Both the position numbers and the translations under genes were made by a program. Below the pieces are notes generated by a model. It was not told the origin of the DNA and did no database searches. It saw only the letters and a list, made by a program, of their open reading frames with translations. This document shows positions 6,751 through 14,963 of a stretch of DNA of 64,000 nt, in pieces. The stretch's first letter is position 1, and each line of letters begins with the position of its first letter. This stretch comes from Candidatus Hydrogenedentota bacterium (lineage in GTDB: Bacteria; Hydrogenedentota; Hydrogenedentia; Hydrogenedentales; JAEUWI01), in NCBI GenBank assembly GCA_019637335.1, contig JAHBVV010000001.1:124001-188000 (forward strand), in the 5' to 3' direction.

Positions 6751-9480
6751 CTATCCCGTGGTGCGCTCGCCGCTCGCGATGGCGTTCACCGAGAGCAGCA
6801 ATGCGGGCACCAGGGCCTCGGCCTCGCGCGTGCGCCGGCGCGCCCGCAGTTCGCGCCACTCGCGGAGCAGTGCGATCTGGATGGCGTGAAGCCGCCGCAG
6901 CCCTTCCGCGCGCATCGCCAGGGTGCGCGTGAGCCGGGGACGCCGCTCCGCGCGCGGCGCGCCGAAGAAGTCCTCCAGCATCCGGTTGGTGCGCAGGTAT
7001 TCGCCCTCGATCCGCTTGAACTGGGCCTTGCGCAGCGTGGCGTCGGGCACGAGCGCGGCGTACTGCTTCATGATGCCCAGATCCGCCGAGGCCAGGCTGG
7101 TTTCGGCGTTGTAGAGCACATAGCGCACGAAGGGCCACGCGCCGCCCTCGCGTTTGAGAAACGCGTAGTCGTCCGGGTGCTCGTCGCGCAGGCGCTCCAG
7201 GGCGGACCCCACGCCGAACCAGCCCGGCAGATAATAGCGCGCCTGGGTCCAGCTGAAAACCCACGGGATCGCCCGGAGATCTTCGATCGTGCGCTTGCCG
7301 CTCCGCCGCGACGGGCGCGATCCAATAAAGCTGCGCTCGAGCGCATCGATCGGCGTGGCGGCGGACCAGAATTTGATGAATCCGGGCGATTCGAGCTGTT
7401 CCTGGTAGGCCTCCCGGCTGTACGCGCTCAGCAGTTCGCCGATGCGGTGGAACCGCGGATCGAGATTGGCCGCGCGGCTGTTTTTCAGCGTGGCCACGGT
7501 GACGCCCGCCGCGAGCAGTTCCAGGTTGTACACCGCCGTGGGGAGGTTGCCGAACTTCTGCCCGATCACCTCGCCCTGCTCGGTGAGGCGCACCCGGCCC
7601 TGGAGCGTGCCCTCGGGCAGCGCTTCGAGAAACTGGTTGGTCGGGCCCGCGCCCCGGCTGAAGGTGCCGCCGCGACCGTGGAAGAAGTAGCAGGCCCGCC
7701 CGTGCGCGCGGCAGACCTCCGCCAGCGCGCGCTGGGCCTTGTTCAGGTTCCACTGGCTCGCCAGCATGCCGCCGCTCTTGTTGCTGTCGCTGTAGCCCAC
7801 CATGACCTGTTGCGGGCTGGCGACCCGGCGCCGCGAAATGGGGTGCTGGAGGAAGGCGTCCAGAATCGCCGGGCTGCCCTCCAGGTCGTCCAGCGTCTCA
7901 AACAGCGGCACGACCTCGAGATCGCAGCGGATGCCATCGTCGTCCTGTTGCATCAGGCCCACTTCGCGCGCGAACAGATACACCACGAGCAAATCCGTGT
8001 CGTCGCGCGTCATGCTCACAATGAAGCTTCCGATGCCCGCCGCGCCATAGTGCGCGATATAGTCCGCGACGGCCTGGTACGCGTCCAGCACCGCCGCCGC
8101 CTGCGGGCCCAGCGCGCCACACCGGGGCGCGATCGGGCGGAGCGAGGTCAGCTCGCGATCGAGGAAGGCGCGCCGCGTGGCGTAGTCCCATTTCGCGTAG
8201 TCCCAGTCGGCGAAACCGGCCGCCTGAAGCAACTGGGACACGGCGGCGGCGTGAAAGTCGCTGTTCTGCCGGATGTCCAGGGCCGCCAGGTGAAAGCCGA
8301 AGGTGTCCAGGTGCAGGAGCAGGGGCTCGACCTCGGCCCGGGCCAGCCGCCCGGCCCCCACCGCCTCCAGCGACTCGATCAGGGTGACCAGGCCCGCGCG
8401 GAGCGCGCCGGGCCGGGCATAGGGGTGTTCCGGACAGGCCCGCGCATCGTCGAGCAGGCCGCGAAGCGCCTGGGTGAACGCGCGCCACGGCTCGCGCGCG
8501 AGCGGCGCCAGATTCTCCCGGGCGGCCGGTGAGAGCAGCGCCTCGGCTTCGGCCAGCGCCACCGCCAGCGGCGCCGGAACCGGTTGGAAGAGGTCGGAAA
8601 GCGTCAGATTATCGGCCAGCGCGTTCAGCAGCGCGCGCATGCGGTCCAGGGCCTCGTTGCGGAGGCGCGCCAGGGCCTCGCGGGTCACGTCGCCGGTAAC
8701 CAGCGGGTGCCCGTCGCGATCGCCGCCCACCCAGTTGCCGAACAGGAGGCGCGGCGCGGTGGCGGTGTTTCGCAGGGCCCCGGGACGGAGGCCCGCCTCG
8801 CGCCAGGCGTTGTGCAGCCGCTGGCGCACCTGGATGACCGCGCGGGGGAAGACCATGCCCAGGTAATCGCGCATATCATCGAGTTCCGAGAGCACGCCGG
8901 GTTTTTCCAGGTACATCTCCCCGGTGCGCCAGAGCCGCTCCAGCTGCGCCTTGATGCGGTCCCGGATCGCGTCCCGCTCGTACGCCGTCCAGTCGGCGCC
9001 TTCCAGCTTCGTGTACTCGTCATAGAGCGCGCGGTGTTGTCGCAGGACCACGGGGCGCTTGGCCTCGGTCGGGTGCGCGGTCAGCACCACCTCCACCCGC
9101 ACCCGATCAAGGGCGTCCAGCAGGTCCGCCTCGCTGAATCCCGCCTCCCGCAGGCGCTTGAGGGCGTGGCCCCACAGGCCCGGCTCGTGCAAAAGCCCCA
9201 GATGCCGCTCGCGCTCGCGCCGCCCCAGCGCCGCCGCGTTCTCCTCCACGATGTTGAGGAGGTGGTAGGCGATGGAAATCACCTGCAACTGCCGGTTCAC
9301 CTGGCCGGTGTCGATGTGGCCCGCCACCGTGCGGGGCGCCTTGCCGGATCGCCACGGCAGAAAGCGGACCAGGCTCTTTTCACCCAGCTCCTCCAGCACT
9401 TCCGCGAGGCACTGGGTCAGAAAATCGCGATCGCGCGCCACCTTCTCCGACCATTCGGGCATTAAATCTTTATCGGGCAT
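6751..9480 (-). CDS. ppc: Phosphoenolpyruvate carboxylase
   Basis: A 909-residue cytosolic enzyme that carboxylates PEP with bicarbonate to oxaloacetate, replenishing the TCA cycle. Catalytic landmarks in order are VVLTAHPTEAKR (His136), GNWVGGDRDGHP, VGYSDSNKSGGMLASQWN and FHGRGGTFSRGAGPTNQF with the LTEQGEVIGQKF loop. The C-terminus ends TTG where most enzymes end NTG. The SDSNKSGG form differs from the common SDSAKDAG of proteobacterial enzymes, marking a divergent branch. ATG at 9480 is the only good start. It converges on the hydrogenase operon with a 9-base gap, and the upstream flank is repeat-filled. Confidence 0.96.
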   Translation of the reverse strand: MPDKDLMPEWSEKVARDRDFLTQCLAEVLEELGEKSLVRFLPWRSGKAPRTVAGHIDTGQVNRQLQVISIAYHLLNIVEENAAALGRRERERHLGLLHEPGLWGHALKRLREAGFSEADLLDALDRVRVEVVLTAHPTEAKRPVVLRQHRALYDEYTKLEGADWTAYERDAIRDRIKAQLERLWRTGEMYLEKPGVLSELDDMRDYLGMVFPRAVIQVRQRLHNAWREAGLRPGALRNTATAPRLLFGNWVGGDRDGHPLVTGDVTREALARLRNEALDRMRALLNALADNLTLSDLFQPVPAPLAVALAEAEALLSPAARENLAPLAREPWRAFTQALRGLLDDARACPEHPYARPGALRAGLVTLIESLEAVGAGRLARAEVEPLLLHLDTFGFHLAALDIRQNSDFHAAAVSQLLQAAGFADWDYAKWDYATRRAFLDRELTSLRPIAPRCGALGPQAAAVLDAYQAVADYIAHYGAAGIGSFIVSMTRDDTDLLVVYLFAREVGLMQQDDDGIRCDLEVVPLFETLDDLEGSPAILDAFLQHPISRRRVASPQQVMVGYSDSNKSGGMLASQWNLNKAQRALAEVCRAHGRACYFFHGRGGTFSRGAGPTNQFLEALPEGTLQGRVRLTEQGEVIGQKFGNLPTAVYNLELLAAGVTVATLKNSRAANLDPRFHRIGELLSAYSREAYQEQLESPGFIKFWSAATPIDALERSFIGSRPSRRSGKRTIEDLRAIPWVFSWTQARYYLPGWFGVGSALERLRDEHPDDYAFLKREGGAWPFVRYVLYNAETSLASADLGIMKQYAALVPDATLRKAQFKRIEGEYLRTNRMLEDFFGAPRAERRPRLTRTLAMRAEGLRRLHAIQIALLREWRELRARRRTREAEALVPALLLSVNAIASGERTTG

Positions 9481-9707
9481 AGCGGTCTTTCCGGGGGAAT
9501 TACAGTGCGGCGGCTGGTCGCGCGCTGCCCGCGCGACGCAATATTTCCGCGTATTTTATCAAACCAGCGCCGCACGGGCACGCCGGGGGCAGTCTTGGAA
9601 CGTGTACCGTAACGCTTCGCGCCTGGGGCCCCATTCCCACGCTTCAAGGCCGCCCAGGCCGACGCCAGGCCCCGCCGCAGAGCAGCCGATGGCCGCAACC
9701 GGGAAGT

Positions 9708-10257
9708 AAACCACGAATTCACACGAATAAACACGAATGAAGAATCGACTCTTCCTCCTTCTCCCGCACTAGTTCCCCGCTTATTCCCGCAGCCGAATCA
9801 AATCCAATATAACCACACGTCCTCATCGCCCGCCAACGTGGCTCAGGCTTCAAACCCGAGACTATGTGGTCGGTGGTCCGAACGGCGCATTGAACCCATA
9901 AACACAGCCCCCGGATTCCCGGGACGGATCAATCATTTTGTTTTTTCATAAACTCCAGTGAGTGTTTTCGGGCCGTTCCGAGAATTCTGAGGTCGGTGCT
10001 TTTTACCACGGATTACACCGATGACACGGATTGCAGCGACGTTCGAACCAAACGCGAAGGACCCGCCCGCCGCCCAATCAGCCCCTCCAAGAACCTGAAT
10101 AACTCAACTCGGAAATCGCACGCTGGCGCTGACAAAACCCAACGACCGTCATCTTTTGCTATCCGTGTCATCCGTGTAATCCGTGGTCACAAATCCGGAT
10201 CGCGGTCAGCCGCTGCTCCCGGCGCATTCGTGGTGCATTGGTGTTCATTCGTGGTTA
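9708..10257. repeat. R2 inverted-repeat element (CACGAAT type), copy 1, interrupted by R1
   Basis: The left end at 9708-9740 reads AACCACGAATTCACACGAAT and continues with a third ACACGAAT. The right end at 10224-10257 is its inverse, ATTCGTGGTGCATTGGTG and then TTCATTCGTGGTT. The same pair of ends occurs at 48606-48831 only about 226 bp apart. Here the interior is longer because an R1 element sits inside. No transposase frame is present, so if mobile it would be non-autonomous. Confidence 0.6.
10006..10186 (+). repeat. R1 MITE-like element (CACGGAT type), copy 1
   Basis: A 181-bp unit beginning CCACGGATTACACCGATGAC and ending with the inverse, ATCCGTGTCATCCGTGTAAT then CCGTGG, giving terminal inverted repeats of about 26 bp. 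The inner ~130 bp (GAAGGACCCGCCCGCCGCCC, then TCGGAAATCGCACGC, then CAACGACCG) is shared with copies at 19514-19709 (inverted) and 19847-20044. That shared core shows it is a defined family and not a chance palindrome. It has no open frame of note. Confidence 0.7.
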
Positions 10258-10426
10258 GAAAACACGCCACCATTCAACCGTCCCGGTCCGTCCGCGTACA
10301 AAGACCACTCTCTGCGCTCTCTGCGTTCTTTGCGGTTAAAGCTCTTCTCTGTTCTTCTTGGTGCCCTTCGTGGTGATCCCTTCTTTGGGCGCGCCCAGAG
10401 GCTGCCCTGTGCACGTTCGTGGTTCA
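10224..10426 (+). repeat. R3 ~200-bp repeat module, copy 1
   Basis: This stretch aligns by eye along its full length with 48798-48998: GCATTCGTG, TTCATTCGTGGTTA, CTCTGCGTT, TGCGGTTAAAGCTCTTC, TTCTTCTT, GTGCCC, CAGAGGCTGCCCTGTG and TTCGTGGTT in the same order. A shortened copy is at 20082-20152. Its left end coincides with the right end of R2, suggesting the two are parts of one larger composite element. Confidence 0.65.
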
Positions 10427-10435
10427 GGCCCGCCG

Positions 10436-13400
10436 CTATGGCGTCCCGGCATTCCACGGGGTCGTGAACCGGTAACGGCCCGGCGCCACCGCCAGAACAA
10501 GCCGGTCGCCGGAACGTTCGCGCACCTGGATGTGCTCCGAGTTCTCCACGGGCGCGCCGCCCTCCAGGACGGTATCCGCCCCCTGGACAGGCGCGTGCAG
10601 CGTTGCGCGGGTGTTCGGCGGAACGGTCACATCCCAGACAAACTGGTTCCCGGCAATCCGCCACCCACTTCGAATTTCCCCATACATGCTCCGGTGCGTT
10701 GCCGAGGCGTGGGTCAGATCGCCCAGGACGTGTGGTTTCATAACGATGTGTTTGAAGCCGGGTAGATCCGGATCCGGCCGGATGCCCGCCAGGTACTCGT
10801 GGAACCAGATGCAGAGATCGCCCACCAGCATCACGTGGTTGTGCGAGTTCATCGCCGGGTCCGCCGTATTGCCGTTCCAGAGTTCCCAGATGGTGGTGGC
10901 GCCCTGGGCGATCATGTAGCCCCAGCTCGGGTAGCCGGTTTGCGTCGCGATCATATAGGCCACGTCCGCCCGGCCCCGATCCGAGAGCGTGCGCATGAGC
11001 CACTGCCCGCCCACGAGTCCCGTGCCGATGTGGCCATTCCCCTCGACCAGGATCTTGTTCACCAGGTGATCGAAGGCCGGGCCCTGCGCCGGTTCCGGGG
11101 CGATGCCGAAATACAGCGGAAGCACCTGCGCGGTCTGCGCGCCGTTGGCGTAGTACCCCTGCTCGGCGTTCCAGTATTTCGCGTTGAAGGCGTCCGTCAT
11201 CTCGCGCGCCAGCGCGCGGTATTCCTCCGCGTCCGCCGGTTTTTCCAGCATCGTGGCGTATTCGGCCATCAGGTTCAGATCGTGGATGAAGTAGGTGGTT
11301 CCCAGCACCTCGCCGGGCGTCTTCCTGCTTTCATCCTTCGAGTGAATCAGGTGCTCTTCCTCCGGCGGCACGCACCAGTCGCCGTAGTTGTCGCGCGGCA
11401 TCAGCCCATCCCGCAGATACTGGCGCATGTGCGCGATCCACCGCTGCATGCCCGGGTAATGCCGCTCAATGGCGCGCGTGTCGGCGTACTGCGTGCGCAG
11501 CATCTTCGGCGCGATCAGGAAGGTGCTCGGCCAGGTCACGTTGTCGTTGTACAGCGGCCAGTAGGAGGGGCACACGTCGGATACGCTGCCGTCCTCCCGC
11601 TGCGCGTCCTCCATGTCGGCTACCCATTTGGCGTAGAACGCCGCCACGTCGTAAAGGTAACTCTCCCCGGTGGATTCGGCCGACCGGTCGCCCAGCCAGC
11701 CCTGGCGTTCATCGCGCTGCGGGCAGTCCGTGGGGACGCTGCGGTAATTGCCGCGCACGCCCCAGCGGATGTTGCGGTAGATCTGATTCAGCAGGGGATT
11801 CGAGCACTCAAAGGCGCCCGCGACCGCCAGATCGTCGTGCACCACCTGGCCTTCCAGCGTATCGAGATCCGGTTCGCCGGGATAGCCCGTCAGTTCCACA
11901 TAGCGGAAGCCGTGGAAGACGAACTCGGGCTCCCACACTTCCACGCCGTCCCCCCGCAGGGTGTAGACATCGGTCACCTGCGCGCCCCGGATGTTCGCCA
12001 GGTAGAGCGTGCCGTCGTCCTGCAGAATTTCCGCGAAGCGCATCTGGACCGCGGTACCCACGGGGCCTTGCACCTTCAGGCGGCACCAGCCCACCATGTT
12101 CTGGCCCATGTCGTAGATATACATCCCGGGGCGCGGCTGCGTGATGGCGATCGGGCGGATCGATTCCGTGATCCGGATGGGTTCCGCCATTTGCGCGGCC
12201 AGCACGCCCCCGGGCGGCGGCATCGTGTCGGCGGGCTTCCACATGCTGTCGTCAAAGCCCGGTTTTCCCCAGCCGGGCATCTCCCGGCGGGCGTCGTAGC
12301 GTTCGCCGTCGTATTCGTTGTTCTCCGTGATCGGACCCGCGTCCGTGACGCGCCAGGACGTATCGGAGACAATACGATCGACCTGGCCGTCTTCCCGCGT
12401 GATCTCCAACTGGAAGCGAAGGGACGGCAGGCCGTACGTGCGCGTCCGGGTGGGAACCAGCCCGCGCGGGGCGAAATAGCGGCCATTACCAAGAAGCACG
12501 CCAACGGCGTTCTCGCCCGATCGGATCGCCTCGGTGACATCGAAGGTGCGGTAGAAAACCCGCTTGTTGTACTCCGTCAGGCCCGGCGCCAGGACCTCGT
12601 CGCCGATGCGCTGGCCGTTGACGTTCAGCACGAAGTGCCCGAGGCCCGCGATCCAGGCGGTGGCCTTTACGGGGGCCGCGTCGACCGTGAACTCGCGGCG
12701 CAGCATCCGCGCAGGAAGCTGGCGGTTGTCGGCGTAGCCCACGCCCGGCCACGGTTCCGCGCCCAGCGGGCCAAGCACCGCCGCGGCGGGCCATCCGCGG
12801 TCGTCGAAGTCCGCCGCCATCCAACCCGCCTCCGCCTCCGCCGCCCCGCGCCAGGTCGCCCCGCTGCCGTTCACGATCGACCCGCCATCCCGCAAGCGCA
12901 CTTCGACTGCGGCCAGGAGCCCGGCTGGATTGTGGACCGCGCCCGCGTTGGAGGCGGCGATGGCGATCGCGTTGCTCCCGGCGACCAGGCGCGCCGTGAT
13001 GTCCACCTCGCGCACCTCGTTGTAGGTTTCGATGGAGGCAACCGCTTCGCCATTCACGTACAGGTCGGCGCGGTTGTCCGCCGTGAACCAGGCCGTTGCG
13101 CGCTCGATCGCGGCGGGGTTCGGCGCGTCGAGGGTGGTTCGGAAGTAGCGCGTTCCGGGCGGCGGCGCCGCAATCGGATCGTCGCCCGCAAACCAGATCC
13201 AGTGGGCGGCTTCGAGGGTGGGCGTGATGGGGCGCGGCGCCTCCACCTCGCTGTCCAGCCCGATCCACGCGCCCTTCCAGTCGTCCTCCCGCAGGAGGCC
13301 CATACTCCAGAACGCCGGCGCGCTCCAGGCGGAGGGTTCGCCCTCCGCGTCCCACACGCGCACCTTCCAGTGGCAGGCGTCCCGCGATGCGAGCGGGCGC

Positions 13401-13690
13401 CCGACGTATGCGACGTGCACGGATAGATCGGAGGCCACCTTGCCGCTGTCCCAGCGGTCACCCATGTCCTGTGCGAGGCTTTCCGGATCGGAGGCCACGA
13501 GTATCTGGTAGGCCGTTTGCCGGGCGCCGCGTTCGCCGGATTCGAGTACCCACGACAGGCGCGGCGCGATGGCGTCGATACCCGGGGGATTGTCGAGGTA
13601 TTCACAGCGCAATGCGCCGATGGACAATGGTGCGGCCAGGACGACCGAACAGGACAGGATCCCCACAAGGAACAGTGAAAAGGCGCGCAT
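10436..13690 (-). CDS. Secreted alpha-L-rhamnosidase, GH78
   Basis: A 1084-residue exported glycosidase that releases terminal L-rhamnose. The start at 13690 is chosen over the upstream in-frame ATG at 13792 because GGGGAG stands 8 bases before it and a signal peptide (MRAFSLFLVGILSCSVVLAA) follows at once. N-terminal beta-sandwich domains precede the (alpha/alpha)6 barrel. The GH78 catalytic block DCPQRDERQGWLGDRSAES carries the acid residues, and GATTIWELWNG holds the second glutamate. It diverges from rhaT across a 204-base gap, so hydrolysis and uptake of rhamnose are probably co-regulated. The C-terminus has a beta-sandwich tail ending near the R3 repeat. Confidence 0.94.
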   Translation of the reverse strand: MRAFSLFLVGILSCSVVLAAPLSIGALRCEYLDNPPGIDAIAPRLSWVLESGERGARQTAYQILVASDPESLAQDMGDRWDSGKVASDLSVHVAYVGRPLASRDACHWKVRVWDAEGEPSAWSAPAFWSMGLLREDDWKGAWIGLDSEVEAPRPITPTLEAAHWIWFAGDDPIAAPPPGTRYFRTTLDAPNPAAIERATAWFTADNRADLYVNGEAVASIETYNEVREVDITARLVAGSNAIAIAASNAGAVHNPAGLLAAVEVRLRDGGSIVNGSGATWRGAAEAEAGWMAADFDDRGWPAAAVLGPLGAEPWPGVGYADNRQLPARMLRREFTVDAAPVKATAWIAGLGHFVLNVNGQRIGDEVLAPGLTEYNKRVFYRTFDVTEAIRSGENAVGVLLGNGRYFAPRGLVPTRTRTYGLPSLRFQLEITREDGQVDRIVSDTSWRVTDAGPITENNEYDGERYDARREMPGWGKPGFDDSMWKPADTMPPPGGVLAAQMAEPIRITESIRPIAITQPRPGMYIYDMGQNMVGWCRLKVQGPVGTAVQMRFAEILQDDGTLYLANIRGAQVTDVYTLRGDGVEVWEPEFVFHGFRYVELTGYPGEPDLDTLEGQVVHDDLAVAGAFECSNPLLNQIYRNIRWGVRGNYRSVPTDCPQRDERQGWLGDRSAESTGESYLYDVAAFYAKWVADMEDAQREDGSVSDVCPSYWPLYNDNVTWPSTFLIAPKMLRTQYADTRAIERHYPGMQRWIAHMRQYLRDGLMPRDNYGDWCVPPEEEHLIHSKDESRKTPGEVLGTTYFIHDLNLMAEYATMLEKPADAEEYRALAREMTDAFNAKYWNAEQGYYANGAQTAQVLPLYFGIAPEPAQGPAFDHLVNKILVEGNGHIGTGLVGGQWLMRTLSDRGRADVAYMIATQTGYPSWGYMIAQGATTIWELWNGNTADPAMNSHNHVMLVGDLCIWFHEYLAGIRPDPDLPGFKHIVMKPHVLGDLTHASATHRSMYGEIRSGWRIAGNQFVWDVTVPPNTRATLHAPVQGADTVLEGGAPVENSEHIQVRERSGDRLVLAVAPGRYRFTTPWNAGTP

Positions 13691-13844
13691 GGCGAAAACT
13701 CCCCGAGGTACGCGGCGGCATCCGGGGGCGGTCCCGGGCGTGAGTACGCGACAGGGGGACGGGATCGGCCCCGCGGACGGCGCCAACAACAATTAGACCA
13801 GGGAAATCGCCGGCCGGTTGCCGCGATTCGGCGGGACTTTCCAG

Positions 13845-13873
13845 TTGCCAGCCCGCGCGGATTTCTGCATAAT
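13845..13873 (+). promoter_or_regulatory. Sigma70-type promoter for rhaT
   Basis: TTGCCA at 13845-13850 and CATAAT at 13868-13873 are separated by 17 bases, 21 bases ahead of the rhaT ATG. Both boxes match the sigma70 consensus at five of six positions. No regulator gene is adjacent. Confidence 0.6.
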
Positions 13874-13894
13874 GGTGGGGGGAGACGGGGAACC

Positions 13895-14941
13895 ATGGAA
13901 CCGAATCCGCTCATGGGGGTACTCTTGCACGCCGCCGGTGGCATTGCCGCGGCCAGTTTCTACATTCCCTACACGCGCGTGCGCAACTGGCGCTGGGAGT
14001 CCTACTGGATTGTCGGCGGAGTCTTCAGCTGGCTGGTGGCCCCGCTGGCGGGCGCGGCAATCCTCACCCCCGCCGGTTTCGGCGCCTTACTGGCCTCGCC
14101 GCCGATGGCGCTCGCCGGAACCTATCTCTTCGGCGTGCTCTGGGGCATCGGCGGGCTCACCTTCGGCCTGTCGGTCCGCTATCTCGGCCTATCCCTTGGC
14201 TATGCCGTCGCGCTCGGCTTCTGCGCCGCCTTCGGCACCGTTATCCCGCCGCTTTTTATGGGGACGATTTTCGATCTGCTAGCCACGCAATCCGGCCTGA
14301 CCATACTGGGCGGCATTGTGGTGTGTCTCGGGGGCATCGCGGTCTGCGGCTGGGCCGGTATGCGCCGTGAGCGGGAGACGGATGCGACTGAGAAGGCCGA
14401 AGGCGCCGTCACATTCAACTTCGCGCGCGGGCTCTGGGTCGCCGTCTTCGCCGGCGTCATGAGCGCCTGCATGGCCTTCGCCTTCGCCGCCGGCAAGCCC
14501 ATCACGGAAGCGGCGCTGGCGGCGGGGGTATCGCCCACGTTCGTGAACCTGCCTGTGCTTATCGTCGCGCTCGGCGGCGGCCTCACCACCAACCTGATCT
14601 GGTGCCTCTATCTGAATCGAAAAAATCAGAGTTTTCACGACTACGTCCACGCCGGAGACGCCTCGCTCGGCTGGAACTACCTGTTCTCCGCGCTGGCCGG
14701 CGTCACGTGGTACCTGCAATTTTTCTTCTACGGCATCGCCACCACCAAAATGGGCGCCTACGACTTTTCGAGCTGGACCATTCACATGGCCTTCATCATC
14801 GCCTTCAGCAACGTGTGGGGCCTGTGGTTCGGGGAGTGGAAAGGTTCCAGCCGCGGCACCGTGCAAACCGTGGCGGCGGGTATCGCCGTTCTGGTCCTCT
14901 CCACGATCGTCGTTGGCGTGGGTAATTACCTCGCGGGCTGA
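13895..14941 (+). CDS. rhaT: L-rhamnose/proton symporter
   Basis: A 348-residue membrane protein with ten predicted helices that matches RhaT of the drug/metabolite transporter superfamily. The N-terminal region HAAGGIAAASFYIPY and YWIVGGVFSWLVAPL, and the middle block LNRKNQSFHDYVHAGDASLGWNYLF, resemble RhaT proteins from enterobacteria and planctomycetes. It would import L-rhamnose with a proton. It lies next to a secreted rhamnosidase and upstream of a sugar isomerase with a 22-base gap, forming a small catabolic operon. Confidence 0.88.
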   Translation: MEPNPLMGVLLHAAGGIAAASFYIPYTRVRNWRWESYWIVGGVFSWLVAPLAGAAILTPAGFGALLASPPMALAGTYLFGVLWGIGGLTFGLSVRYLGLSLGYAVALGFCAAFGTVIPPLFMGTIFDLLATQSGLTILGGIVVCLGGIAVCGWAGMRRERETDATEKAEGAVTFNFARGLWVAVFAGVMSACMAFAFAAGKPITEAALAAGVSPTFVNLPVLIVALGGGLTTNLIWCLYLNRKNQSFHDYVHAGDASLGWNYLFSALAGVTWYLQFFFYGIATTKMGAYDFSSWTIHMAFIIAFSNVWGLWFGEWKGSSRGTVQTVAAGIAVLVLSTIVVGVGNYLAG

Positions 14942-14963
14942 CGCGGGAAGGGACGGATAGCGC

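Larger units (their letters stand above)
9481..10435. other. Gene-free gap built of nested dispersed repeats
   Basis: No convincing gene lies here. From 9708 the gap is made of repeat families described separately: an outer CACGAAT-type inverted-repeat element, a CACGGAT-type element inserted in it (10006-10186), and a further ~200-bp module up to about 10426. The stretch 9481-9700 holds the ppc upstream region; I see no clear sigma70 promoter there. Confidence 0.8.

Noticed and set aside
10799-13426. Very long open frame (875 codons) antisense to the rhamnosidase gene
   Set aside because: High GC at third codon positions opens long antisense frames. The translation is rich in Arg, Val and His with no domain, while the opposite strand gives a full GH78 enzyme.
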